64,000 nucleotides of DNA, taken from NCBI GenBank assembly GCA_003640385.1, contig RCAB01000108.1, forward strand, positions 98,299-162,298, read 5' to 3'. The stretch is from Setaria digitata. Taxonomy: Eukaryota > Nematoda > Chromadorea > Rhabditida > Setariidae. The notes under the pieces are model-generated. The model was not told the DNA's origin, did not search any database, and saw only the letters and a program-made list of their open reading frames with translations. Made by a program: the position numbers and the translations under genes. Positions 25,886-38,120 of this stretch are shown here, in pieces (the stretch's first letter is position 1; the number at the start of each line of letters is the position of its first letter).

Positions 25886-28800
25886 ATGGATGAAGCGAAG
25901 AATATGGCATTGCTCTTTTTCATGGACCACCTAATGCAGAAGAATGGCCGGCGTACAATCCACGATCTCAGTTGCCAATTCGGCGCACGTGGCTTTACGG
26001 CAGAAATGCGAGATGCAGTTGGTACCACACAGGAAGGTCTCACCGATTTCCTCAATCAGCATCCCTCGCTTTTCACCGTGGAAGGTGACCAGGTAAAAAT
26101 TTCAAATCTTTTTAGTTTAATTCACTATGAGAATTAATTGTTTTGATTGTTAAACAAGTTTCTGGAGAATTTTATAAGTCAGTCCCCACATTAGTTGGTC
26201 ACTTTTTTAATTGATAATTCAGTCTTTTCCTCCAGAGAAATTACAGTTCTCATATTTATGATTTCACTATTTTTCAGTGATGTTTGTTCAGTTCAGGAAT
26301 TTCAATTTTTTGATCGTTTTGTTCTTATTTGCTCTAAAAGAGTGAAGACTTCTGGGTCTTTTCCTCAACTGTTGTCTTTAAACTAACGGTTTTGTTGCAA
26401 GACTAAAAATGCTTGATGTTTTAGGTTTGCTTAAATGGATTTGGTGACATGACAGTAAAGAATAACCCTTTGTTGCAAGCGACTGCAAATGCTAGGAATC
26501 GTGATTATGTAAAAGAAGCAGTGCAGTTTTTCGAGGCAAAATTACAAAAATTTGGACCAGAGTTGCAGGAATGTCTTGTTTACCGCATGATTTTTTCGTA
26601 AATGCAAAAATGCTTCGTTGGTACCAGCGAACTATTTGTATTGTAATATCAACTGTAATTTAACAAACGTAATGTGATTTTAATTACAGAGATTTTGAAG
26701 TCTTTATTTGTTCACCTTTTAGTATATATTTCGAGAAATTTTCTTTTCCCTTTATTTGTACTGATTGATTATCTCTGTTAATCCATCGAATTAAATTTAT
26801 AGATTAAAAGTTTGCTCGGTCATCGCTCACAAGCGGCTCCTGAAGTACGTCTGGTCTCTGGTAGGCATCTGAAGGATTTTTGTGAGTTTCTTCAGTCGCA
26901 GAGTGATCATTTTGTGGTTGAGGGTGATCGTGTTCGATTGAAAAATATGCCGGAACCTAGTAATGCTGGTATTGAATTGGATGATGAGGGCAAACCTTTA
27001 GCTGGAGTTAAGGCCAAACAAGCAGCTGTCGAATATCTTAGATCCGTTGTGGAGCAGGTTTTCTCGTTATTTACAAATCATTTTGTTTTAAAATTGCTAG
27101 AATGTTGTTGATTTCAGTGGAAGACTTGGACTGAAGTTTTATGCGGAATGCAGAAAAGAAAATGCCAAAAAAAAAAAACTGGTGCTGAAGGAATAACCTA
27201 AATCTTCTTGTGCTTTTAAAAGAATAATAGATGTGATACCCTTATATTAATTATATAAAATCTTCGTTTCTAGAATGATGAACAACCGATACCAATGGAC
27301 GTATTCTATCAGAAATTTTGTGATCGCTTTTCTCATACTGTTAGGCAAGAAGTAGCAACTAATCCAAAGGAATTGCTGCAGTTCTTGAAGCTTAATCGCA
27401 ACGTGTTTTTCATAAGATCTAATAAGGTTATTTTTGAAGAGCATTATTTTTTTCTTACCCGCTTTCTTACCCCTTATCTGAATATATTACGGAATTTCTC
27501 GCATGGTGTGTTTTAACTTATTCTTGAAACGATTATATGACACAGATTTTCATAATTGTTGTTTCATAAGATTGTATTTAAATGCGATATAATTCTAGGT
27601 TTCCCAAATTTTATTCATTACTAGGTCTCGCTTGTGAAAAATCGCGCTTCAGAAGATGGCTCCGAAAGTGGTTCCACTGAGAGTTCGGAGCTTGAAAATA
27701 ACAATCATCTAAATCATGGCGCTATAAATCGGATCAGTCTTGTAAAAGCCTTGAAGCCAGCGCAGGTAAAAGTCTTCTTATTCTTTTAACGATTTGTTAG
27801 CGAAAGATCAATAACGCGCACGAATCTACTGATCCAGTATTTTTAGGATTCAGTATCATCGATAAATGCGGAACTTGATACCATGGACGAACGAGTTGTT
27901 GGTGTTGATTTTAAAACTGTTACCCTTGGTGTGCAGGGAGAAGAGTTTTTGTCTTTGGTCGTGCTAGCAACCACCACGCAAATCATTGTTTTTGATGTTG
28001 TTCACAGCGACACTGTATTATTGGAAAGTGGTGTTAAAGAAATTCTAGAATCTGAAAAAATTGTTAAGGTATATTTTAATCTATCTTTCTCATGGAAATC
28101 TTGTTCATCACTAAATGCTTCTTTACTGAATTTCATGCAAGTATTTTTTTGAATGTTGGCTTTATTTTTCTTATTGACTGGTGTCGCAGAACCTATTTTG
28201 TTCATACTGCTGTAAGAATAGATCGGCATATCGCCGTTTTAGAAATCTTGCTCAAGTACACAAATTTTATTTCACTATTTCATGTCAGCCTACGACGTCA
28301 AGGTAGTCTGATCAACGACTTTCCTCGATGGGTTGGGTTTGAGTGCTTCCATAATGAAGCTGTTCAATATGGTTTGGTACACAGCTCTTTTTTCATGTAT
28401 TTACACGAACAATGGGAATATCTTAATTTTATGGAAGGTTCTGATGCTATTAATCCATCAGTTCAAGCGGCGATTTAAATTATATGTAAATGCTTATATT
28501 GTTAAATTTTCCAGGTAATTCATGATGCCAAAAGAGTTGCCACTTTGCTTGCTCATCGTTATGCGATCAACTTGAGAAAAATTTTCGACACACAGGTGAT
28601 CTCGTAATTTTTTTTTTCTTGTTTTGATGCAGAATAGTTTTATCTAGAGTAAGCCAGGTTTATTCACTTTTTCCTGACTGTAGAAAACCGGTAAGATTCT
28701 TTTTTTAAGTTTTTTCTATGGACAGGTAGCCCACGCAATATTACAACATGAGAAGTTTGGTAAAGCTTTGACGGAAATGCGTCCAATATCGTTCTTAAAT

Positions 28801-29331
28801 CTTCAAAGGGTCTACTACCCACAGTCAATCATGATGTCAGATGCGACACCCAGAAAACTTGCTCAATTGCCAAGGTTCAAGACTTGTCATTCGTCTTTGT
28901 TTAACGTGTTGTTTACATAAGTTATTTCATTATTTTATTTGATAAGGAATAAAGAATTGTCTCAACATTGTTTCAGTTGGGGTCTAAGGCCAATAACCGA
29001 GGATTTTCTGGTAACTGTGGTTGAGGAAGCACATTGCCTTGTAGTAGTGTTATATCGAATGATGAATGCTATGTTGCCGAAGCATTTCTTGACACTGTTT
29101 GAAGAGAAATGTCTAAAAGCACTGATACCGAATGCAAATCGACCACCACCTGCAATGTTTCAAAACAACGGTGCAACGCCATTTAGATCAGCAAGGAGAG
29201 GAGTTGGAACACCGATTATTAACAACGTTGTCGTTCCAATAACTCCATCACCACGGCAAATGTGTGATGCCTCAACACAGACATTTTCCACAGGCGAAAT
29301 TAATGTTCTTAGTGTATATTATGATAATTAA
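25886..29331 (+). CDS. egal-1: Egalitarian homologue, 3'-5' exonuclease-fold RNA-transport factor
   Basis: Exons 25886-26092, 26425-26577, 26803-27057, 27274-27426, 27626-27765, 27847-28068, 28515-28595, 28726-28874, 28977-29331, giving about 571 residues. The N-terminal half contains repeated helical modules of the pattern 'FLNQHPSLFTVEGDQV', 'FLQSQSDHFVVEGDRV' and 'FLKLNRNVFFIRSNKV', as in Egalitarian. The second half (about 320-480) is a DEDDy exonuclease fold: VVGVDFKTVTLG, then VIHDAKRVATLL, FDTQVAHAIL and WGLRPITEDF. In Drosophila, Egl links localising mRNAs to Bicaudal-D and dynein. Motif I reads D-F-K instead of D-x-E, and the motif II and III acidic positions are also changed, so the domain is probably not catalytic. 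Exon 2 uses a CTT|GTTTAC donor, chosen for phase. Exon 5 measures 140 nt in these coordinates, one short of keeping frame: its first part (VSLVKNRASEDG) and second part (SESGSTESSELENNN) read in frames one base apart. Confidence 0.9.
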
Positions 29332-30487
29332 CTTCTTTATGTTATTGAATGGTTGAAATGGATTCAAAAATACCAGTAGTGAAAATTGCTTGCTCATCAT
29401 TTTATGTAATATTTGTGCGACTTTTTATTGCATAGCGCATGTAATAAACTAAATAATGTGCGTTACATACTTGAATCTATAGCAGTAATGTAGCAGCACA
29501 TTCATCCTATTACTATGTCTTTATATTTTTTGAAGTTTTACATTTCGAATTTTTCAAAGATTTTCGCTGAAAATTTTATTCCTTTTCACTGCGTACACCT
29601 AGTTGGTGTTTGGTATTCTTAGTATCGTACATTACTCAGTACTTCGTGCCCTATCCTATACATATTCGCATCTATCATGTTTATTTTTCTATATTTTACA
29701 CCTGAAGCAATTGTTCACTATTCCTTCATAAATTACTTAAGTTACAGGACAAGTTTTTAGTGCTTCATTCCAGTGTTATAGGTAATAAAAATTGGTTGTT
29801 TGGGGGAGTGGGACTCTGTGATTACTAGATATACCATTTTGTTTGTTTATTTTGTTTCTGGTTAAACGAGTAGAATTTAAGGTGGTGATTGTTGAGAGAA
29901 TCTTTTATGGTTTAGAATTCTCAAGTTGCATGACAAATTTTAAGAGTGAATCTGTTAGCAGTTCTTGGTTTCGTGGCTATTACTGCGTCTCATTTCTGCC
30001 TTCTGTCTCACGTTTTGACGTATGAAAAATTATTTGTTCATGTTTGCTGCGTTCACATTACTTTATGGTTGCCTTTTAATAATTTAAGTTAAACATTTCC
30101 TCTTTCTTAACTCTATAGAAGGAAAATATCAGTCATATGAATGTGGTTTGGTTTGATTCTAAGCGATTCTAAGTTGATTCTAACCAAATCTTCCTATATT
30201 ATTATTCATTCAATCAGTTCAATAGTAATTATAAGCTGAAGGCTTCGAATTGGTACACTGCCTGAGACATTTGCGAACCTTACTGCATTTTTATTGTTTG
30301 TAACATATTGAAATTTTAAAGTGATAGCAAATAGCAGTGACCTGCAGAAATTATTATTTGGTTGTAAGAATTATTGCCAGGCAAGGGAAATGGCGAAGAA
30401 GTGGCAGGCCTGAAAAAAAAAAAATCTGTGATATAATGTGATGTTATGTATTAGATACGGATGTATTGTATCGGTATGGCTGTGTTG
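29332..30487. other. Convergent interval between egal-1 and the DEG/ENaC gene
   Basis: Non-coding, holding both 3' UTRs. AATAAA at 29443-29448 (+) is a likely polyadenylation signal for egal-1, and AATAAA on the minus strand at 30295-30290 a likely one for the channel gene. Confidence 0.45.
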
Positions 30488-31495
30488 CTACTGGGCAATA
30501 CTTTCAATATCCAATCTTGATTCGAGAGTTATCGATTTACCGACTGCTGCTGATAACGTAGATGAACTGTCAGTGTGATATTGGATTTGCTGTCTTACTA
30601 GCATTTTATTGCGCTGTTTACGTTTTGCGATCTGCACAGGTCGTTTGTATATCATATAATAACACATTTCGCACATCAGTTCAGCTATTTCCATCACTAG
30701 AAAATTAATTTTTGGCTCGTAGATGCTGATAATAATAATGATAGCTATGTATATAAATCAAAATTTCGCCACTTACTTGTTATGATTGAAAAACCAATCC
30801 AAAGGCCAATATTGCCGCCAAAGTCGGAAAATAAGTTTACGATCTGGAACAGATATTGTTTTTTAGACCTACATGCTTCAATGTCTATTGTGGAAATCAT
30901 ACATTAATGATCTCAGGAAAGTTATTCTGTATTGGCAGATGGAGCATCTGAAGAGTAGGCGTTGGTGAGAATGACGTATAACCGGAAGGTAGTTGGGAGT
31001 GGTTGCGATCACGTTTGTGTTATCAAAACAACTGTAGTGTTGCGATCATTAAATGATAAAGAGACGATTCTGAAACAAACCGAGTATCCTACGGTTTCGC
31101 GAAGTGTTTCGAAGTTCAGCTGCTCGTAGTAGATCTCAATATATGCTGTATTTTTTCTAAATCAATGTATTTCTTAATTCTATAACCAATATATTTTTCT
31201 TCTTTAAAGGCTTGTTTGATAGAAAGTAAGCAAGTGAAAAATTAGAAGTGAAGAGAGTAGAAGTTAAGCAGACCTATAGTACTCAGTACAAGCTCGAGAA
31301 TTATTTGCAATGTCAATAACAGCCGGACATTCCACACCAATGATAAAATTTTTCGCTGGCCAGGCAGCTGCAGAATAAGCTGTTTCAAAGACGTTTTCAT
31401 TGCAGGGTTGCACACAGTCACAACCCTGTTGTATATGATGGAAACCGCCGGAGTGTTGAGTAAAATTGCGCAAACAACTGCCTATAAATCCACAG

Positions 31496-31530
<35 letters not shown>

Positions 31531-34500
31531 CATGCAGAAGGGAGGTTTCATTACTAACTGATAGGGCTAAAATACTTCATACACAAGACTCAAGTAAGAA
31601 TTTTTCTTGTCCAGGTCTTCTGAAGCAGGATAAAGCTGCTCTCAAGGACAGCTCAGTGGCAAATTCTTCGCTGGGAGGATTGTTGCAGGGATGTAATTAT
31701 CAAAGCATATGCTTCCTGATTCACGGTAAGGGGACAGTGCTGTGAGAATAACGTGGCAGGGTTGGGTTTGTTGTTTAAATGGAAAGATTGAAAAATCAAA
31801 CGCAGATGTTTTCCAGAATAATACATGTCTGCTCACTTTCAGTAGCATTTTTAACGTTGCATGGATGGTAGTCGTCAGAAGGTAAGGGGAATCGTGGATC
31901 TCCACAACCACATCTATCCAGCACTGTATGTTGAAAGCAGTTACGATAGCAACCCTAAAACGGATAAATCACATGAGCTCAGTTAATACTTTATCTTAAC
32001 TAACTAATGAAACCAGACCTCTGGTGAGTAATGCTCCGCATAAATGTAATCAGTAGGCCTGAACGTATCACTACACATTCCATAAGGCGCATCCAGTCGA
32101 TGTAATACCTTCTGGAACATACACATTGAATCCAAAACGTCTCATGCGATGATTTGTAAGTACCAAAAAAGAAAAGAAAGACTTGTCACTAACCGTTTTC
32201 AGACCAAACGATGAGACAAATCCGGTTGGTGCACTGTAGCCAAATGTGTCAGGGAAAGGCTCCTGATCCTGAAAGAATTTGAGTATTCTGTTGTTATATC
32301 ATATCTTTAACACTAGACCTGTTCATGAACAACAAGTCGAACACCGGCCGCCTCGGTTGTTGGCAAGTAATCACTTTGATTCACATTCAGCAATAGACGC
32401 AGACCATACATTGCCCCTGAAAACTTGGTAATTATTTCCTTATATTGTTTACAAAAATGAACTTAGAATGTTAATTTTTAACAATGTTTTCACGATTTTA
32501 GTGGCTTGTAGCAACAGATTCGGGATATGGCAGCACATAAGATGAAGTGGATAAAACGACAACCGAACAAGTGTATCCACCACAGTCAGCCAAAGCTTAA
32601 TGATCGAAAAAGTTTTGCCCAGCAACTATACATCGATATCCAATTTCTTTTCCTTTAACTTAATAAATTCGCATATTGTGTTCCCAACTTGTAATCAATT
32701 AACTGCTTGTTGAAATAATGGGACTAACCAGCGCGGCTGTTTTTGAGCTCAACCGAATCATTGAAATTGAATGTGTAGCAATTGCCGTATTCAGGATCCA
32801 TATGTAGCTTGAAATCTCTAAACAATTTTATAAAATACATGGAATCACTTTTCAAAATCTGCTCCAGTAAATGTATGCAAGATAGCATTTCTGGCAGTAG
32901 CCAACCTGAAATTTCTCAAAACTAAGGAAACCTTTCCAGATTGCAGTCTTCACTGTTGAATGAGCAACGGAGTACAAATTCTTTTAGTGTATAAGAGAGA
33001 TTCCGACGTATTTCATGCGGCAATGCAGCAACCATAAATATTAGATTCTCTTTCGCTTTGGCTGTCATAGCAGCCGGGTCTTGTCTTTCCTTTAAATAAG
33101 TCATTTATGGAAATCTAAGAAATCTTTCACAGATTTAGTGAAATTAAAAAACAACTGACCTGCTCTAAATGACTCTAAATATTTGAGTTTGAATGAACTT
33201 ACCGTTATGTATTTTAATAAGAATGGGCATTTTAAGATTCATAAAGCCGAACGTTAAGTCGTTTTTGAATAATTTCTGAATACAAATTTTTTCTAAATAA
33301 ATATTTTAAACATCGGATTAAGGTATTTGAATCGTTAATGCCTTACAGCAGTCCATCAATACAAGATTTAAATGTGTCAAACAGATTAAACACATGAAAG
33401 CAAGTTACAAGTAAAACAAACAGTCATGCCGAAAGCTTCAGCAAGTTCGACCGAAGTGGTGGTTGATTGGGTGATCGAAAAGACTGTGTAGTTATTTGGA
33501 TCCCACCAACGAATATCACCTTTCGGAACAATGACGCAGTTATTTGAAACAAACTGGCACAAACATTTGCGACTATTCGTCGATGTTCGCAAAGTAGTTG
33601 AATTAGGTTGATCTGGATCATTACATGTTTTTGACAGTGAGCAGTCGAAACATTGCTGTAAATTAAATTACCATTTTAAGCATTAATTTACAAAATTTAC
33701 AACGTTCCAAAAAATCATAGGTAACCAACCACCTTCTCTGTCCACATGATTGTAGAATAACATGGCCAAATGTTACCAGTATTTACATCTTCGAAGCATA
33801 TACATACTGTTGCATTTCTCTGGAATTGCGAAAATTATAACAGCTAAGATAGTAATTAATGTAAAACATGGCTTATGCTGAAGACTAAGGGAAATAGATT
33901 TCACAATCTTTACCTGCAAAGGATTCCGCTGAGGAACGCAATGGTCATGTGGATGTATACAATTACATCGAACAAAAACAGGAGCGTAACTAACATCTCG
34001 TCTTTTTCGTTCCGAAATATTCGAGTAAATCGTTGAGCCCTTATACCGATTAATTTTTTCTTCCCAAACATCCAACTGCAATATGAAAAGTTCTGAAGCC
34101 TCAGATCTTTGCAAAGTGGATGCAATTCTTTAATATATACTTGAATTATAGAGAACTGGGGGGAAGAAAATGAAGAACTGGAGAACTACAGACAGGAATA
34201 ATTTTGTGCGTATTATCCTAAAAGTCTTTTTCACTGATCCCCGTTAACTTAATGCAGAAGAAAAGCTGATGTAATGTTTATTGCAGGGAAAAGCGTATTC
34301 CATGGTACAAACTCACCCCTTCAGAAATCGCTTCATGTTTTCTCAATTCACTGTTTTTAAAAGCATTCAGGTTGCATACAGTTGCTGCAGGAAAAGGCGC
34401 TAAAAATACGAACGTTGAAACAGGTAGTGCTACTAATAAATTTTTTCCCTCCTCCACTTCTTTTATTCAGATAATTGTAAAAAGCTTTTTTTTTTATAAA

Positions 34501-37500
34501 TAAAAATACGCAATTCATTATTCTCCGTCAAATATCAGAGTTGGAATTTTTTTTAGTCCTGTTTTAAAATTTCAAGTATATTCCAGGACAACAGTAGAAA
34601 CAGACAACGTATATATATACATAAGTTTTATATATATATATATATATATATATACGTTGTCTGTTTATATATATACATTTATAAATTATTTTATTTATTT
34701 ATTTATACACTTATATTTATATACCAGGTTCAAATTTCAGTTGCATTTCGATTATTGTTCTGTACTGAAAAAATTCCGATAACGTCCAGTATGTCTGGTA
34801 AAGAAATAAAATGAAACATAATAAAGTGATAACCGTCCAAACAGTACGGCTAAAAAATGACGGCGAGCTGCAAATACTTATAATTAATAAACTCATTAAT
34901 ATCTTAGCAAATATAAGTTTTAACTTCTTTGTCTGTGACTATATAATATATGAAAGTTCTACTTAATTGCATTTAAACTCCGCACAATTTATTTTTCAGC
35001 AAACATAAGTTGTTAACTTCCACAGTTTATAACAATAAGCATACCCAATAAAGGGAATACCATGCGAGCTTGTACGGTCACAAAAATCCTTAAGCAGTGC
35101 ACATACTGAGCTGTACCTTTCATCGGATACAGTTCCACATCTCGAAATTTTCGATGGCCTACAAAGTTTGCATTATCTGAGAACTTTACATTTTATAGCT
35201 TGCAACTGATTCAGTTACAAAAGTTGTTTACATTGCCCACACTCTGTATATTAATTAGTGTGGTATGCCATTCAAATGCCTTATTTATTAAGGAAACAAA
35301 TTTAAAATTTGAAATCTGCCAAGAGTTTTATTTGATTATGGCTTGCATCTTCTAATGATTCTCGTGCACCGACTCCAATCAGCAAAATACATTACTGCGA
35401 GCATTACAGAATTTTTTCTAAAGAAACAATCAGGTCATACCTTCTCTCGACCACAAGTTGCATCATGTCATGCACTCTCAGTGCAATATTCTGAAGAACA
35501 AATTGTACTGAAAGAAGTAAACAGTGCTGATAGTATGCTTATTCTATCCATTCTGAGGTGAGTTGATCAAATAGTCGGTAGTGTACGTGTATTTTGATTC
35601 ACGGTGATTTGCAACGCTGTCTCATCTAACTGAAATAAAGCTAGTTATCATGAAGTAGAATGACCAAACGCGTTCGTCATATTTTAGGAACACTTCTTTG
35701 TGAACTCTATTTTTTAAATTATTCCTTTCATTTGATCTTTTCAGAAACTCTCTTCGAACTTCTCGTTCGGTTAGATGGAACGATAAAAATCTAAGAACGT
35801 TGACTTATGAATTTGATGACACTGCGTACCGATAAAAATTACTCACAACTGTGACAAGCTTTGACTTAGATCTTTCGATGATCAGAAACTATTACAAAAA
35901 AAAACATTTGAAAACCACTTAAAATCATAATCATTTTATTTCCAAGTTGATCAGTGGAAGGCAGATGAATAAAATGTACGTAACTTGTACCTTATTTGCC
36001 CAGTATGATTTCGGTAGCTATTATCATAAGAAATAGTATTCAATAAGCTAATCCATTTGAAAGATAATACATATTATGAGAAAATTATCAATTGATAAGA
36101 TTGATTCGAATTGGAACACGCTATCGAAAGGGAAAGTTGAGTAATATCAAATACCATTGACTTCTTAATAACTCTCTCTAATAAATAATGATAAATCTTT
36201 AACTGTGTATTACTAGTTTTTCAGCAAGGAGATAGCTGACCATTAGCACTGAACTGAAAATTATCATTGATAAATAATTTGCAAATTGATTGAATGACTT
36301 CAAAGTTTCAAGATTATTATGATTTTGATCTTTTGACTTAACCATTATTTATAGTAATTGGATTCCATTTCATTTATCCATAATAGAAAAATTCAGTAAC
36401 AAAGAAAGACTTCTTTAAAATAATACTCCATGCTTAATATCTATACGAAAATAATAAACCTTTAAATTTAAATCCTAATATATGTATATAATTTGCTTAT
36501 TTAAATATCTCTTTATTAATATCTAAATTTAAATACATGTATTAAACATATATTAAACGGGACTGTATATTTACTATTATTTAAGGACAATATTTGGTCA
36601 ACTGTTCCTATGGATTAATGTAATCAGTTGAGAGATTTTCTCTCTACAACATTTCTACCCTTCGTCTAAACTGGTTATGAACCAAGTTTTTAAAGCACTC
36701 AATAGTTTAACAATTTCTGCAAATGTTATTAACGCTGTCAATAAACCTATTTCAAATTTTTTGTACAAATAATATGAGACTTCTAAATCAGTTGATAATA
36801 CAACCAGGTTCTTTTATCTTTTGCAAAGATTATCGAAGTTGTAGAAATAGAAAATAAATTAGTCAGTACGGATACTAATGGAAATTTTGATGACAAAGGA
36901 AACATATTTAAACCAAAAAGGTTTTGGAAGGATTTCTAGTCCATGTGTTTTAGACAAAACTAGTTGGCATTTGGAAGTAACTTTAAATAAATTTGAATCT
37001 AAATTTCACTACAGAATATGAAAGTCGATGAAACCAAAAAATCCCATGTGTTGAGTGAATAAAATGTTGGAAGTAAATAGTTCCCTAACTGACAAATATC
37101 TAATCAGTGGTATTATTAGCTCTAGAAATAACTAGAACCAGTGACACACATTCAACTGATAGTCAAGAAAAAACGGGGTGACTAAAGGAATTGAGAGAAA
37201 ATGATAACAATGCACAGGCTAGTCAGAGGATGCTTCTGAAGAGACTAAATAAGAAGTCACCCCGTTTTTTCTTGACTATCGTCCAAATAAATTCGTAACG
37301 ATTGGACAGATGCAAGGACTTGTAAAGAGCATTATTATCTCATCCAGCCAAAGTAACGGAAATTTGAATAATGGAAAATGAAATGTTTGCAGTTGGGGGT
37401 AGTTCTGGAAATGAAAAGCTGACCATACCCGATCTGTTGATCAATAAATAAGGAAACGCTGAAGGCCTTAATCAGTGTATTGAATTATGATACCACTAAG

Positions 37501-38120
37501 CAAAACTGTCAGCAGCTGGTAAGCCGTGAAAGACCTTTAGTAACCTCTAGTGGATAGGGGAGAGGTATGCACTCTGTTTATCACTGATAACTCTCCAACA
37601 TCTAACAGTAACTTTCGGAGCTTCTTCGACAGTATTAAAATGAGCCATATTTACATTTTTGCAATTACATCTTCCCTGGCTCTAAAAATTTCAGATCCAA
37701 TAAGTCATTGAGGATAAGGTTGAGATTCTGCCAGAAACTGGATTCCATTTACCACAAATATAATATGGCCATAGTTATTTTAATGAAATGGAAGGTAGTT
37801 CGCAAAAAAAGTTCGAATTGGAACGTGAAAATCAACTGACTGTTTGTCTTTAATTAGTTTGGTAAGACGATAAAAACTGATGCTGGAGACTTGGAAAATT
37901 ACAGCTGCGGGAGGCGGTTGAGAGCGGTTTAAAGAAAAGGGAGCTAAGTAAAGGTGGAAGAATTGTAGAAAGATGAATTTCGTATAATCGAACCGTTGAA
38001 GGAAATTTGTGGGAAATTCTGCTTGAACCTGTTGCGACAAGAATCACTGTCCAACAGCTCAGGTTCAGAATCTTGACCAATGTCGTATTGATTGTCAGCT
38101 TCTGAATCCTTGTCATCCAT
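30488..38120 (-). CDS. DEG/ENaC-family cation channel subunit, 18 exons
   Basis: Exons 38120-38029, 35158-35045, 34849-34725, 34399-34317, 34075-33914, 33819-33733, 33655-33422, 33089-32932, 32905-32849, 32817-32729, 32416-32319, 32268-32194, 32111-32019, 31954-31837, 31481-31274, 31156-31081, 30843-30777, 30696-30488. All phases agree, giving 714 residues. An acidic cytoplasmic N-terminus ([13 protein letters not shown]) leads to the gating motif in [11 protein letters not shown]1 follows ([20 protein letters not shown], about 70-90), then the post-TM1 [10 protein letters not shown]. The long cysteine-rich extracellular loop includes [48 protein letters not shown] and [10 protein letters not shown]. 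The pre-TM2/pore segment is [19 protein letters not shown], with a C-terminal tail of about 60 residues. These are sodium or cation channels, often in neurons or muscle. I could not decide which worm paralogue this is; UNC-8/DEL types look closest. The first exon is the least certain: it joins by phase across a 2.9 kb intron and the frame is open upstream of the chosen ATG. Confidence 0.92.
34598..34666. repeat. Inverted repeat with (TA)n core in a DEG/ENaC intron
   Basis: Arms 34598-34619 and 34645-34666 are perfect reverse complements. The outer part of each arm is AAACAGACAACG or its complement, the inner part (TA)n. It lies in the intron between the TM1 exon (34849-34725) and the exon at 34399-34317. 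Confidence 0.75.
37158..37280. mobile_element. MITE-like foldback element, 26-bp terminal inverted repeats
   Basis: A perfect 26-bp inverted repeat (37158-37183 and 37255-37280) flanks 71 bp of unique sequence, 123 bp in all. The arms start GATAGTCAAGAAAAAACGGG. Complementarity stops abruptly at both outer ends. It lies inside the long first intron of the DEG/ENaC gene. There is no coding capacity. I saw no obvious target-site duplication. A small non-autonomous DNA transposon fits best; a long-loop RNA hairpin is an alternative. Confidence 0.6.

Noticed and set aside
31642..31911. Minus-strand 89-codon frame in the DEG/ENaC gene
   Set aside because: The true exon here is 31954-31837 in another frame (GCYRNCFQ); the rest is intron, and exons 31837 and 31481 join cleanly in phase 1.
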